Below, in pieces: positions 1 to 6,461 of a stretch of DNA of 8,341 bases. A program made the position numbers and the translations under genes. How positions within the stretch are numbered: position 1 is the stretch's first letter; each line of letters opens with the position of its first letter. The DNA comes from Alphaproteobacteria bacterium (GTDB lineage Bacteria; Pseudomonadota; Alphaproteobacteria; Geminicoccales; Geminicoccaceae): contig JALSGW010000401.1 in the NCBI GenBank assembly GCA_026982585.1, positions 1 through 8,341 on the forward strand. The letters are read 5' to 3'. The notes beneath the pieces are model-generated. The model saw nothing but the letters and a program-made list of their open reading frames with translations, searched no databases and was not told the origin of the DNA.

Positions 1-303
1 GCTGGCCTCTGGGGGCCCCTCGCGCGCTGGCGGCTGTGATCCCACCATCCGCGCGCGCCCGTGCTCTCGACCATCGCTTCCGCGCCGGATGGGTGCCCAT
101 GGGCGAACGACATCCCCCCGCATGCCGCCCTATCGCCAGGGCGTGTTCGCGCGCGCGGCTTGTCCCGGCACTGCCCGTGCTCCGGCATCGCGCCCGCCTG
201 CGGTTGTTCGGAACCCCGCGCCCGAGCCGCCCGGCGCGCTGTTCCGCGAGCGGGGCTGCGCACCGCCTGAAGCGGCGTGTCGGCAGCGCGGCACCCGCCG
301 CGC
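1..303. other. Unassigned GC-rich stretch, no supported gene
   Basis: I see no recognisable protein, RNA gene or repeat here. Several frames are open on both strands, which is expected at this base composition, and the translations are rich in Arg, Ala and Pro with no family signature. One leftward frame starting with ATG at 188 stays open to the left edge and could be the beginning of a gene running out of the window. It has no convincing ribosome binding site and its sequence is not recognisable. The stretch may be a long intergenic region or the edge of a neighbouring leftward gene. Confidence 0.4.
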
Positions 304-332
304 AAAAAAACGGGCGATCGCCCGATCGCCCG
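304..332 (-). terminator. Leftward intrinsic terminator hairpin
   Basis: Positions 311-319 (CGGGCGATC) and 324-332 (GATCGCCCG) form a perfect 9-bp stem around a 4-nt loop. Read on the minus strand the stem is followed at once by seven T residues (A tract at 304-310), the classic rho-independent terminator layout. No T tract follows on the plus strand, so it should act on leftward transcription. No leftward gene is obvious between it and pgi, so it may end a small RNA or block antisense transcription. Confidence 0.6.
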
Positions 333-361
333 AAGAATCCTATCTGGATCAGGGAGGCTTG

Positions 362-391
362 ATGCAACCGTCTCCGTCGGAGACGCGCTAA
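362..391 (+). CDS. Possible 9-codon leader ORF ahead of pgi
   Basis: A strong ribosome binding site, AGGGAGG at 351-357, stands 4 nt before an ATG that opens a nine-codon frame (MQPSPSETR) ending in TAA at 389-391. This is 82 nt before the pgi start. An inverted repeat at 369-385 lies inside the frame, so translation of the short ORF would melt it. That arrangement resembles a leader peptide that couples translation to expression of the next gene, but no run of regulatory codons is evident and a chance match is quite possible. Confidence 0.25.
   Translation: MQPSPSETR
369..385. repeat. Compact inverted repeat in the pgi leader
   Basis: CGTCTCCG (369-376) and CGGAGACG (378-385) are perfect 8-bp arms around a single central base. 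In DNA this could be an operator for a dimeric regulator. As RNA a one-base loop must open somewhat, leaving a shorter stem. It lies 88 bp upstream of the pgi start. No promoter can be placed confidently around it. Confidence 0.4.
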
Positions 392-473
392 GAGATGGAT
401 TTTCGATACGGTTTTGGAACGCGTCCGCCTGCGACCTCCTGCCGCAGCGGCGCCCTCATGCGAGGAGGATTCC

Positions 474-2111
474 ATGCCCGATCCCACCCGACGGCCCAGC
501 TGGTCCGCGCTCCTCAAGGACGCCCGGCGCCTTCGCCGCAGCTCGCTGCGGGCGCTGTTCGCCGCCGATCCCGACCGTTTCGCGCGCTTTGCGCTGCGCT
601 TCGAGGACCTGCTGCTCGATCTCTCCAAACAGCGGCTCGACCTCCAGGCCCGCGCCCATCTGATCGCCCTGCTCGAGGAAGCGGGCTTCGCCGAACGCCG
701 CCAGGCGCTGTTCAGCGGCGGCATCGTCAACCGCACCGAGGCCCGTCCGGCCCTCCACACCCTCCTGCGCGCTCCCGAGGGCAGCCGGCTGCCGCTCGAC
801 GGGCGCGATGCGGCGGCCGAGGTGATGGCGGTGCGGCGGCGCCTCGAGCGCTTCGCCGAGGCGGTGCGCGAGGGGAGGCTGCGGGGCGCCCGGGGCGAGC
901 CGTTCGATGCGGTGCTCCACATCGGCATCGGCGGCTCGGAGCTCGGCCCGCGGCTCGTCTGCGAGGCCCTCGCCCCCTTCGCCGACGGCAGGCTGCGGGT
1001 GCGTTTCGTCGCCAACATCGACCCGCGCGCCCTCGGCGAGGCGATCGCCGACCTCCATCCCGCCCGCACCCTCGTGCTGGTGGCCTCCAAGACCTTCACC
1101 ACCCGCGAGACCCTGGCCAACGCCCGTCACGCGCGCGCCTGGCTGGAGGCGGAGCTCGCATCCGCCGCCTCGGACCATCTCGTCGCCCTCACCGCCCGCC
1201 CCGAGCGCGCCCGGGCCTTCGGCATCGCGCCCGAGCGCATCTTCCCCTTCTGGGACTGGGTGGGGGGGCGGTTCAGCCTGTGGTCGTCGGTGGGCCTTGC
1301 GATCCCCCTCTACCTCGGCACCGCCCACTTCCGCGCCCTGCTCGCCGGGGCGCACGCCATGGACGAGCACTTCCGCACCGCCCCCCTCCAGGCCAACCTG
1401 CCGGTGCAGGCGGCGCTCGCCGATGTGTGGAACAGCACCTTCCTGCGCCTGCCGGCGCGGGCGGTGGTGCCCTATGATCACGGGCTGCGCAGCCTGCCCG
1501 CCTACCTCCAGCAGCTCGAGATGGAGAGCAACGGCAAGGGGGTGAGCGAGGAGGGCGATCCGGTCGCCTGGCCGACCGGACCGGTGGTGTGGGGCGGCAC
1601 CGGCACCGACGCCCAGCACGCCTTCTTCCAACACCTCCACCAGGGCACGGCGGTGGTGCCGGTGGACATCCTGGCCGCCGCCCGGCCGGTTGCGGGCGAC
1701 GCCGAGCGCCACCGCGAACTGCTCGCCAACGCCCTCGCCCAGGCGCGGGCGCTCGCCTTCGGCCGCACCCTGGAGGAGACCCGCGCCCAGCTCGCCCGCG
1801 AGGGGCTCGACCCCGAGCTCCTCGCGCGGCTCCTGCCCCATCGCACCTTTCCCGGCGACCGGCCGACCAGCTTCTTCCTCTACCACAAGCTCACCCCCTA
1901 CCGGCTGGGCGGGCTGCTCGCCCTGTTCGAACACCGGGTGTTCACCCAGGGCGTGATCTGGAACATCGACAGTTTCGACCAGTGGGGGGTGGAACTGGGC
2001 AAGGAGCTGGCCGCCCAGCTGCTGCCGGCCTTGTGCGGCGATGCCGCGGCAGGGGAGGGCTGGGATGCCTCCACCCGCGGCCTGGTGGCGGCGGCTCGGA
2101 CCATGATATGA
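474..2111 (+). CDS. pgi: Glucose-6-phosphate isomerase
   Basis: This cytosolic enzyme interconverts glucose 6-phosphate and fructose 6-phosphate at the branch of glycolysis, gluconeogenesis and the pentose phosphate route. The 545-residue product has the normal full length. It contains GIGGS (151-155) and SKTFTT (205-210) for sugar phosphate binding, the first family signature DWVGGRFSLWSSVG (261-274), the catalytic Glu in MESNGK (E351), the catalytic His in GTDAQHAF (H382), and the second signature ending in the catalytic Lys of VELGK (K510). All key residues are present, so it should be active. The start is set by AGGAGG at 463-468, 5 nt before the ATG; an in-frame upstream ATG at 414 lacks such a site. 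It is followed 72 nt later by a small lipoprotein gene that probably has its own promoter. No other sugar metabolism gene is adjacent. Confidence 0.97.
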   Translation: MPDPTRRPSWSALLKDARRLRRSSLRALFAADPDRFARFALRFEDLLLDLSKQRLDLQARAHLIALLEEAGFAERRQALFSGGIVNRTEARPALHTLLRAPEGSRLPLDGRDAAAEVMAVRRRLERFAEAVREGRLRGARGEPFDAVLHIGIGGSELGPRLVCEALAPFADGRLRVRFVANIDPRALGEAIADLHPARTLVLVASKTFTTRETLANARHARAWLEAELASAASDHLVALTARPERARAFGIAPERIFPFWDWVGGRFSLWSSVGLAIPLYLGTAHFRALLAGAHAMDEHFRTAPLQANLPVQAALADVWNSTFLRLPARAVVPYDHGLRSLPAYLQQLEMESNGKGVSEEGDPVAWPTGPVVWGGTGTDAQHAFFQHLHQGTAVVPVDILAAARPVAGDAERHRELLANALAQARALAFGRTLEETRAQLAREGLDPELLARLLPHRTFPGDRPTSFFLYHKLTPYRLGGLLALFEHRVFTQGVIWNIDSFDQWGVELGKELAAQLLPALCGDAAAGEGWDASTRGLVAAARTMI

Positions 2112-2120
2112 CTAACTTCC

Positions 2121-2149
2121 TTGTCCGCCCGACAAAATAGGTGTATGTT
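2121..2149 (+). promoter_or_regulatory. Likely sigma-70-type promoter for the lipoprotein gene
   Basis: TTGTCC (2121-2126) and TATGTT (2144-2149) are separated by exactly 17 bp, each matching 4 of 6 consensus bases. The A+T-rich patch directly after the pgi stop stands out from the GC-rich surroundings. A start near 2156 would give a leader of about 28 nt to the ATG at 2184. Judged by eye only. Confidence 0.45.
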
Positions 2150-2183
2150 CCGTTCCCGATCGGTTTGGATGGGATCGGTGACC

Positions 2184-2441
2184 ATGCGCAAGGGTGTGGG
2201 CTTTTTGTTGTTGTTGCTCGGCGGCTGCGCCCAGCTGCAGCAGTTCGGCTCCGCCGCCATCGAGGGCCGCAGGCAGATGAACGACGCCAAGGCGCGGGCG
2301 ATCCTGGCCGCCACCTGCGACATCAGCCTCGGCGCCTATTTCCGCGAACTCTCGGAGTTCGAACGCCGCTATGCGGCGCTCGTGTGCGGCGGCATGTTCC
2401 CGCGCGATCCGCTGCTCGGCAACGACGGCACACGGCCCTGA
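2184..2441 (+). CDS. Small predicted lipoprotein, unknown function
   Basis: The 85-residue product begins with Met-Arg-Lys, a short hydrophobic run and a lipobox LLGGC, so Cys15 is the predicted lipidation site and the mature protein has about 71 residues anchored to a membrane facing the periplasm. The mature part has two further cysteines (C45 in AATCDIS, C68 in ALVCGG) that could form a disulfide, with a predicted helical stretch rich in Arg, Glu and aromatic residues between them. I do not recognise the family. The ATG at 2184 is chosen because it places the basic N-terminus directly before the hydrophobic run; the in-frame TTG 2121, ATG 2145 and ATG 2169 would add 21, 13 or 5 residues and two of them overlap the likely promoter. 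The ribosome binding site is weak. It lies downstream of pgi and converges on the cyclic-di-GMP gene. Confidence 0.7.
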   Translation: MRKGVGFLLLLLGGCAQLQQFGSAAIEGRRQMNDAKARAILAATCDISLGAYFRELSEFERRYAALVCGGMFPRDPLLGNDGTRP

Positions 2442-2495
2442 GCGGCAAGGGGAGGGGCCTCCGGACGGGGGAGGAGAATCGTCGGCGGCAACGAC

Positions 2496-2518
2496 AAGGG
2501 AGGAGGGAGGAAGGGAGG
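2496..2518 (+). repeat. Polypurine tract with three GGG runs
   Basis: A 23-nt unbroken purine run lies between the two convergent genes, with GGG at 2498-2500, 2505-2507 and 2513-2515 and a final GG at 2517-2518, built on a repeated GGGAGGA unit. It could form a weak quadruplex or triplex, or slow polymerase between the convergent units. No function is shown. Confidence 0.3.
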
Positions 2519-2572
2519 CTTTTGACCGGAGACCGCAACGGCCTCCTACGTCCGGATCGACCCCTCGCACCA

Positions 2573-2588
2573 CCTTATGACAATAAGG
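2573..2588 (-). terminator. Weak hairpin just past the GGDEF-EAL gene
   Basis: CCTTAT (2573-2578) and ATAAGG (2583-2588) make a 6-bp stem with a 4-nt loop, 10 bp beyond the stop codon of the leftward GGDEF-EAL gene and in an A+T-rich pocket between convergent genes. There is no T run after it in either direction, so it may be only part of a factor-dependent end or a chance hairpin. Confidence 0.25.
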
Positions 2589-2598
2589 CGAAAGAGAG

Positions 2599-5208
2599 TC
2601 AAGGTCTATTCAATCGAAAGTTGATCAAACCCGCGCCATCGGCCGCCGCCCGCTCCCGGAACCAGGCCACATAGCGCGCCTCCGCCATCGGCCGCGCCCA
2701 CAGATAGCCCTGCCCGAGCGCACAGCCCTCCGCGCACAGAAACGCCCGCTGCCACTCGCTCTCCACCCCCTCCGCCACCACCTCCATGCCCAGCTGGCGG
2801 CCGAGCCCCAGGATCGCCCGCACCACGCTTTGGTGCTGACGGCTCGCGGCCGCCCCGCGGATGAAGCTGCGGTCGATCTTGAGACGGTCGAAGGGCAGTT
2901 CCGCCAGATAGGCGAGGCTGGCATAGCCGGTGCCGAAATCGTCGAGAGCGATCGCCACCCCGAGCCGGTGCAGCCGCCCCAGCACCGCCCGCGCCTCCTC
3001 GAAGCGCTCCACCACCGCATGTTCGGTGATCTCCACCTCAAGGCAGCCGGGCAGCGGCTCCGATCCCCGCAGCCGTTCCTCCAGCCAGTCGCAGAAGGCA
3101 CGTCCGCGCAGCTGGGTCGCCGACAGATTGACCGCAAGCCGCCCGGGCGCCGCCCCCGCCCGCGCCAGCCGCCGCCACAGCCCGAGCGCGCGTTCCACCA
3201 CATAGCGGTCGAGGGCCAAGGCGAGCCCGCTCTCCTCCGCCAGCGGCACGAACACCGCCGGCGGAACCGGCCGCTCCCGCCGGCGGTGGTACCAGCGCAG
3301 GAGCACCTCCGCCCCCACCAACGCCCCGTCCGCAAGCCGCAGCTGGGGCTGCAGCACCAGCTCCAGCTCCCCATCCCCAAGCGCCCGCTCCAGATCCCGC
3401 CGCAGCTCGCGGCGCTCTCTGAGCTCCGCCGCCACCCCCGGCGCGTACACCCCCACCCGCTCGCGCCGCTCCCGCTTGATCCGCTGCAGGGCGAGATCGG
3501 CGCAGCGCAACAGCGGATCCGGCCGCGCCGCATGGTCGGGAAAGCCGGCAAGGCCGATGCGGGCGGCAAGCTCGAAGCGCCGTCCCTCCACCTCGAGCGG
3601 CGCGCGCACCCGCTCGAGCAGCCGCTCCGCCATGCGCCGGCCGTCCTCCTCCCCCTGCGCCGGCAGCAGCAGCACGAACTCGTCGCCGCCGAGGCGGGCC
3701 ACCATGCCCTCCGCCGGCACCGCCCGCCGCAGCCGCTCGGCGAACCCGCACAGCAGCCGGTCGCCGCCCTCGTGGCCGAGCAGCTGGTTGACCTCCCGAA
3801 AGCCGTCCAGGTCCAGCACCGCCAGGTAGAAGGGGCGCGCCCCCGCCCGGCAGCGCCGCTCCAGCTGCTCGAACAACAGGCGGCGGTTGGCGAGCCCGGT
3901 GAGCGGATCGTGGTGGGCCAGGTGGGACAGCTCCAAGAGCGCCCGCTTCTGGGCGCTGACGTCCAGCACCGTGAGCACGAAGGCCTCGTCCTCCAGAGCC
4001 GGCGCCGCCGCCGCCACCAGCAGATGGCGCATCCGCCCCGCCCGCTCCCAGCCGAGCTCCAGCTGGCGCGCCGTCCCCGCCCGCACCGCGGCGAGAAAGG
4101 ACCGCAGCCGCGCGGCGGCATCGGTCCCGAGCCAGCGCCCGAGCGCCTCCCATCCCTCCTCCTCGGGCAGCGCGCCGAGCAGCCCCTCGAGGGCCGGATT
4201 GGCGAAGCGGGTGCGGCCTTCGTCGTCGAGCAGCCAGATGCCCACCGGGGCGGTCTCGGCCAGGGCGCGAAAGCGCCGTTCGCTCGCGGCAAGCGCGTGC
4301 TTGTGGTGCTCGAGCTCGGTCACGTCGGCGAGCAGGGTGACCCGGCCGCCGTCGCTGGTGGCATGATCGCGCCGGCGCAGCACACGCCCCTGCCGGTCCC
4401 GCTGCAGCGCCGGTCCCAGGCCCTCCGGCGCCGCGGCGGCGAGCTCCCGGTAGCGCCGGTTGGCGAGCTGCAGCCGGCCGCGGGAATCGAACAGGGCGAA
4501 ACCGTCGGAGAGACAGGCGATGGCGTCCTCGAGCCGGCGTTCGGCGCGCAGCGCCGCTTCCGCCCGCCGCCGCGCCAGCACGAGCAGCGCCGAGACCGTC
4601 AGCACCAGCCCGAGCAGATAGAGGAACAGCAGGTAAAAGCGCTGATGGGCGAGGCCCAGGAGGACCAGATGCTCCTGCATGCGGGCGATGTGCTCGCGCC
4701 GCAGCGCCTGTTCCCGTTTGGCGAGCCGCAACAGCAGCTGGCGCAGCGCGCGCGCGATCCCGGGATCGAGGCGCGGGCCTGTGAGGTTCGCCACCTCCTC
4801 GAGCAGTGCCGCGAGCCGTTGGAGATCGCGCGCAAGCCGCTGGTCGTCCGGGCCGAGCTCCGCCAGCACCTCGGCGAGCCGGGCCTGGGCGCTGCGCGCG
4901 CTCGCGCGCAGGAAGGCGCCATCGAAGGGGGAGAGGGTGCGCTCCCCGCTCTCCTCGAGGGCTTCCGCCACCGCCCATCCCGAGCCGATCAGCCGCTCGA
5001 TGCGGGCCAGCTGTTGGAGCGGCTCCTGAGCGCTGTAGTGGTCGAAGCGCAAGAGCCCGCGCAACACGTCGAGGCCGAGCGCGAGCGCGAGCGCCAACAA
5101 CAGCAGCGCCGCCACGAGCTCGCTGCGCGGCCCGAGGAGCCGCATCCGCCCGCGCCCGCCTCCGGCCCTGTTCCCGCCGCCGCCGGCGACCACCTGCTCC
5201 ACCATCAC
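2599..5208 (-). CDS. Membrane-bound PAS-PAS-GGDEF-EAL cyclic-di-GMP enzyme
   Basis: This 869-residue sensor should make and/or degrade the second messenger cyclic-di-GMP. A membrane segment (about 31-50) and a second one (about 191-211) enclose a helical periplasmic sensor region (about 51-185). Two PAS-like domains follow (about 222-300 and 306-425), then GGDEF (about 428-590) with an intact GGDEF motif at 507-511, and EAL (about 600-855). EAL residues are preserved: E634 (motif reads EVL), N694, E726, DDFGTG (756-761), K777, E813, and Q833. Both catalytic sites therefore look intact, with phosphodiesterase activity the safer guess. The product-inhibition RxxD site before GGDEF is missing (PAEG, 498-501). 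GTG 5208 is the first possible start after an in-frame stop; GTG 5202 is better spaced from GGAGG. It lies 197 bp downstream of the partition gene pair and could be co-transcribed. Confidence 0.93.
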   Translation of the reverse strand: MMVEQVVAGGGGNRAGGGRGRMRLLGPRSELVAALLLLALALALGLDVLRGLLRFDHYSAQEPLQQLARIERLIGSGWAVAEALEESGERTLSPFDGAFLRASARSAQARLAEVLAELGPDDQRLARDLQRLAALLEEVANLTGPRLDPGIARALRQLLLRLAKREQALRREHIARMQEHLVLLGLAHQRFYLLFLYLLGLVLTVSALLVLARRRAEAALRAERRLEDAIACLSDGFALFDSRGRLQLANRRYRELAAAAPEGLGPALQRDRQGRVLRRRDHATSDGGRVTLLADVTELEHHKHALAASERRFRALAETAPVGIWLLDDEGRTRFANPALEGLLGALPEEEGWEALGRWLGTDAAARLRSFLAAVRAGTARQLELGWERAGRMRHLLVAAAAPALEDEAFVLTVLDVSAQKRALLELSHLAHHDPLTGLANRRLLFEQLERRCRAGARPFYLAVLDLDGFREVNQLLGHEGGDRLLCGFAERLRRAVPAEGMVARLGGDEFVLLLPAQGEEDGRRMAERLLERVRAPLEVEGRRFELAARIGLAGFPDHAARPDPLLRCADLALQRIKRERRERVGVYAPGVAAELRERRELRRDLERALGDGELELVLQPQLRLADGALVGAEVLLRWYHRRRERPVPPAVFVPLAEESGLALALDRYVVERALGLWRRLARAGAAPGRLAVNLSATQLRGRAFCDWLEERLRGSEPLPGCLEVEITEHAVVERFEEARAVLGRLHRLGVAIALDDFGTGYASLAYLAELPFDRLKIDRSFIRGAAASRQHQSVVRAILGLGRQLGMEVVAEGVESEWQRAFLCAEGCALGQGYLWARPMAEARYVAWFRERAAADGAGLINFRLNRP

Positions 5209-5405
5209 CTCCAGCGAGCCCGAGGCGCCGCGTGCTGCGCGCGATCACGGCGGCGCCCGGCGCAGGGGTTCCGGGCGGCGCGCCGAGGGCGGTGGTGCGC
5301 GGTCCGGCATCGAAAGCGGGAGGGTTCCGCCGCCCGTCTGCAGGAACGGTGCGCCTCCTCGGCCGCCGCCGGGCGGCATGGTGGCCGCGAAGGGTGAAGA
5401 AAGCG

Positions 5406-5675
5406 TCAACGCGCCCCCTCGCCCAGAAGCTCCCGGATCGAGGGCAGGCCGCGGTCGGCGAACACCCGGTCCAGCCCTTCGAGCAGCAGGCTGTGCATCT
5501 TGACCCGCTCCTCGAAGGCGAGCCGGCGCAGCTGTTCGTAGACCGGGATGGGCAGATAGACGGTCTGCTGGCGCACGTGCGGGCGGCGCTTGGCGGGCGG
5601 GGCGGGGGGAGCGACGGGCGCCGGTTCCGGCTCCGGCCGCAGCAGGGCGTCAAGCGAGGTGCGTTTGCGCGTCAT
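5406..5675 (-). CDS. ParG-like ribbon-helix-helix partner of ParA
   Basis: The 89-residue product has a basic start (MTRKRTSLDALL), a flexible Pro/Ala-rich stretch (about 18-33) and a C-terminal ribbon-helix-helix domain (about 37-82): a strand QQTVYLPIP followed by two helices through LEGLDRVF. This layout matches the small centromere-binding proteins, such as ParG, that pair with ParF-type ATPases. In that family the domain dimerises and binds repeats near the par promoter, while the mobile basic tail stimulates the ATPase. Its ATG overlaps the last 26 nt of parA, showing translational coupling, with AGAGGA upstream as ribosome binding site. The identification rests on fold pattern and position, not close similarity. 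The 197 bp after it show no clear terminator, so transcription may continue into the cyclic-di-GMP gene. Confidence 0.72.
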   Translation of the reverse strand: MTRKRTSLDALLRPEPEPAPVAPPAPPAKRRPHVRQQTVYLPIPVYEQLRRLAFEERVKMHSLLLEGLDRVFADRGLPSIRELLGEGAR

Positions 5676-6297
5676 GGGCGATCCTCTCGAGCCTGCGGGC
5701 GATCCACTGCCACAGCTGGCGGATCTCCGCCGCCGCCTTGCCGTCGGGTTCGTATTCCACCACGCCGAGCCCGAGCCCCTGGGCGTCCTGGAAGGCGTGG
5801 CGGGCCACCACCGTCACCGGCACAACCGGACCGAGCACGGCGAGTCCCTGTTGGGCCTCGCGGATGCGGAAGCCGCGCGGGGGGGTCTGGACGAGGACGA
5901 AGGCGAAGGGTTTGTTGAGCCTGCGGATGGTGGCCACGGTGGCGGGCTGGGCCTTCATGTCCGGCGGGGTGGGCCGGCACGGCACGAGGCAGAAATCGGC
6001 CGCCCGGATCGCCGCCGCCACCGCCGGCTCGTCGCGGCCCGGGGTGTCCACGAACACCACATCGAATCCCTGCCGGGCTGCCAGCTCCACCGCCCGGCCG
6101 AGCTCGGCGGCGGCCAGGCGCACCAGCCGCGGCTCCTCCCGGTCGCGGTCCTGGTACCAGGATTCGGCGCTCGCCTGCGGGTCGAGGTCGAGGATCAGGC
6201 TGCGCCGTCCGGCCTCCAAGGCGGCCACGGCCAGGTTGAGGGCGAGGGTGGTCTTGCCGCTGCCGCCCTTTTGGGTGACGAAGGTGAGCACCGCCAT
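5650..6297 (-). CDS. parA: ParA/ParF-type partition ATPase
   Basis: This 215-residue ATPase should drive segregation of the DNA molecule that carries it, together with the overlapping ribbon-helix-helix protein. It has the deviant Walker A motif KGGSGKTT (10-17) with the signature lysine, Walker A' DLDPQ (37-41), and Walker B VFVDTPG (81-87). It lacks the N-terminal helix-turn-helix of long plasmid ParA proteins, so it belongs with the short type Ib group, whose small partner protein normally acts as repressor and centromere binder. The ATG at 6297 places the P-loop close to the N-terminus, as usual for the group; the ribosome binding site (GCAGG) is modest. It is transcribed divergently from the SDR gene, and the region between contains repeats that could be the operator or centromere. 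Related short ATPases position other cargo, so the cargo is inferred. Confidence 0.88.
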   Translation of the reverse strand: MAVLTFVTQKGGSGKTTLALNLAVAALEAGRRSLILDLDPQASAESWYQDRDREEPRLVRLAAAELGRAVELAARQGFDVVFVDTPGRDEPAVAAAIRAADFCLVPCRPTPPDMKAQPATVATIRRLNKPFAFVLVQTPPRGFRIREAQQGLAVLGPVVPVTVVARHAFQDAQGLGLGVVEYEPDGKAAAEIRQLWQWIARRLERIAHDAQTHLA

Positions 6298-6360
6298 GGG
6301 CCTGCGTCCGTGCTGCGGGCACCGGTCGGGGTGTTCGGTGCGCTGCCGAATCCGTACCCC

Positions 6361-6411
6361 TTTTGCGCGTACACCGCAATCCTTTTTTGCGCTGATCCTC
6401 TTGTACGCGTA
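6361..6411. promoter_or_regulatory. Candidate par operator or centromere repeats
   Basis: The divergent region upstream of parA holds two TTTTGCGC direct repeats (6361-6368, 6385-6392; 24 bp apart), an inverted pair CGCGTACA (6366-6373) and TGTACGCG (6402-6409), and the palindrome TACGCGTA (6404-6411). Small ribbon-helix-helix partition proteins typically bind short direct or inverted repeats at this place, where they both repress the operon and mark the centromere. The repeats also overlap the likely rightward promoter, so binding could control both sides. No protein binding is shown. Confidence 0.4.
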
Positions 6412-6415
6412 TGAT
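6387..6415 (+). promoter_or_regulatory. Likely promoter of the SDR-aroE pair
   Basis: TTGCGC (6387-6392) and TATGAT (6410-6415, five of six consensus bases) are separated by 17 bp. It points toward the SDR gene, whose start is 46 nt past the -10 hexamer. It overlaps the TTTTGCGC and TACGCGTA elements described for the par region, which suggests shared control. Confidence 0.5.
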
Positions 6416-6461
6416 TGGTCCGCTTGTCTCGCGCGCGCCCGCCGCTAAACAGGAGGCCGCC

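Noticed and set aside
1..188. Leftward frame from ATG 188 open to the window edge
   Set aside because: No ribosome binding site and no recognisable sequence; open frames of this length are expected by chance here. It could still be the start of a gene outside the window.
314..321. GCGATCGC octamer resembling the cyanobacterial HIP1 repeat
   Set aside because: It occurs here as part of the terminator stem and the rest of the window does not look cyanobacterial.
456..1934. 492-codon open frame antisense to pgi
   Set aside because: It lies wholly opposite an unmistakable pgi; long antisense frames are common in high-GC genes because stop codons are scarce. Its translation is low complexity (Gly, Glu, Ala) with no motif.
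2460..2556. 8-bp inverted repeat TCCGGACG / CGTCCGGA between the convergent genes
   Set aside because: The arms are 81 bp apart and short; in DNA this GC-rich such pairs arise easily by chance, and no T tract follows.
2830..5397. 855-codon rightward open frame opposite the GGDEF-EAL gene
   Set aside because: It is the antisense shadow of a gene whose domains are intact. The product is Arg, Pro and Gln rich with no recognisable domain.
3038..5653. 871-codon leftward frame overlapping the GGDEF-EAL and small partner genes
   Set aside because: It is an alternative frame of the same strand with Ala/Gly/Arg-rich low-complexity translation and no domains.
6411..6461. Upstream in-frame ATG for the SDR gene, adding 17 residues
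   Set aside because: The added residues precede a standard SDR N-terminus, the codon lies within the predicted -10 element, and AGGAGG at 6451-6456 points to 6462.
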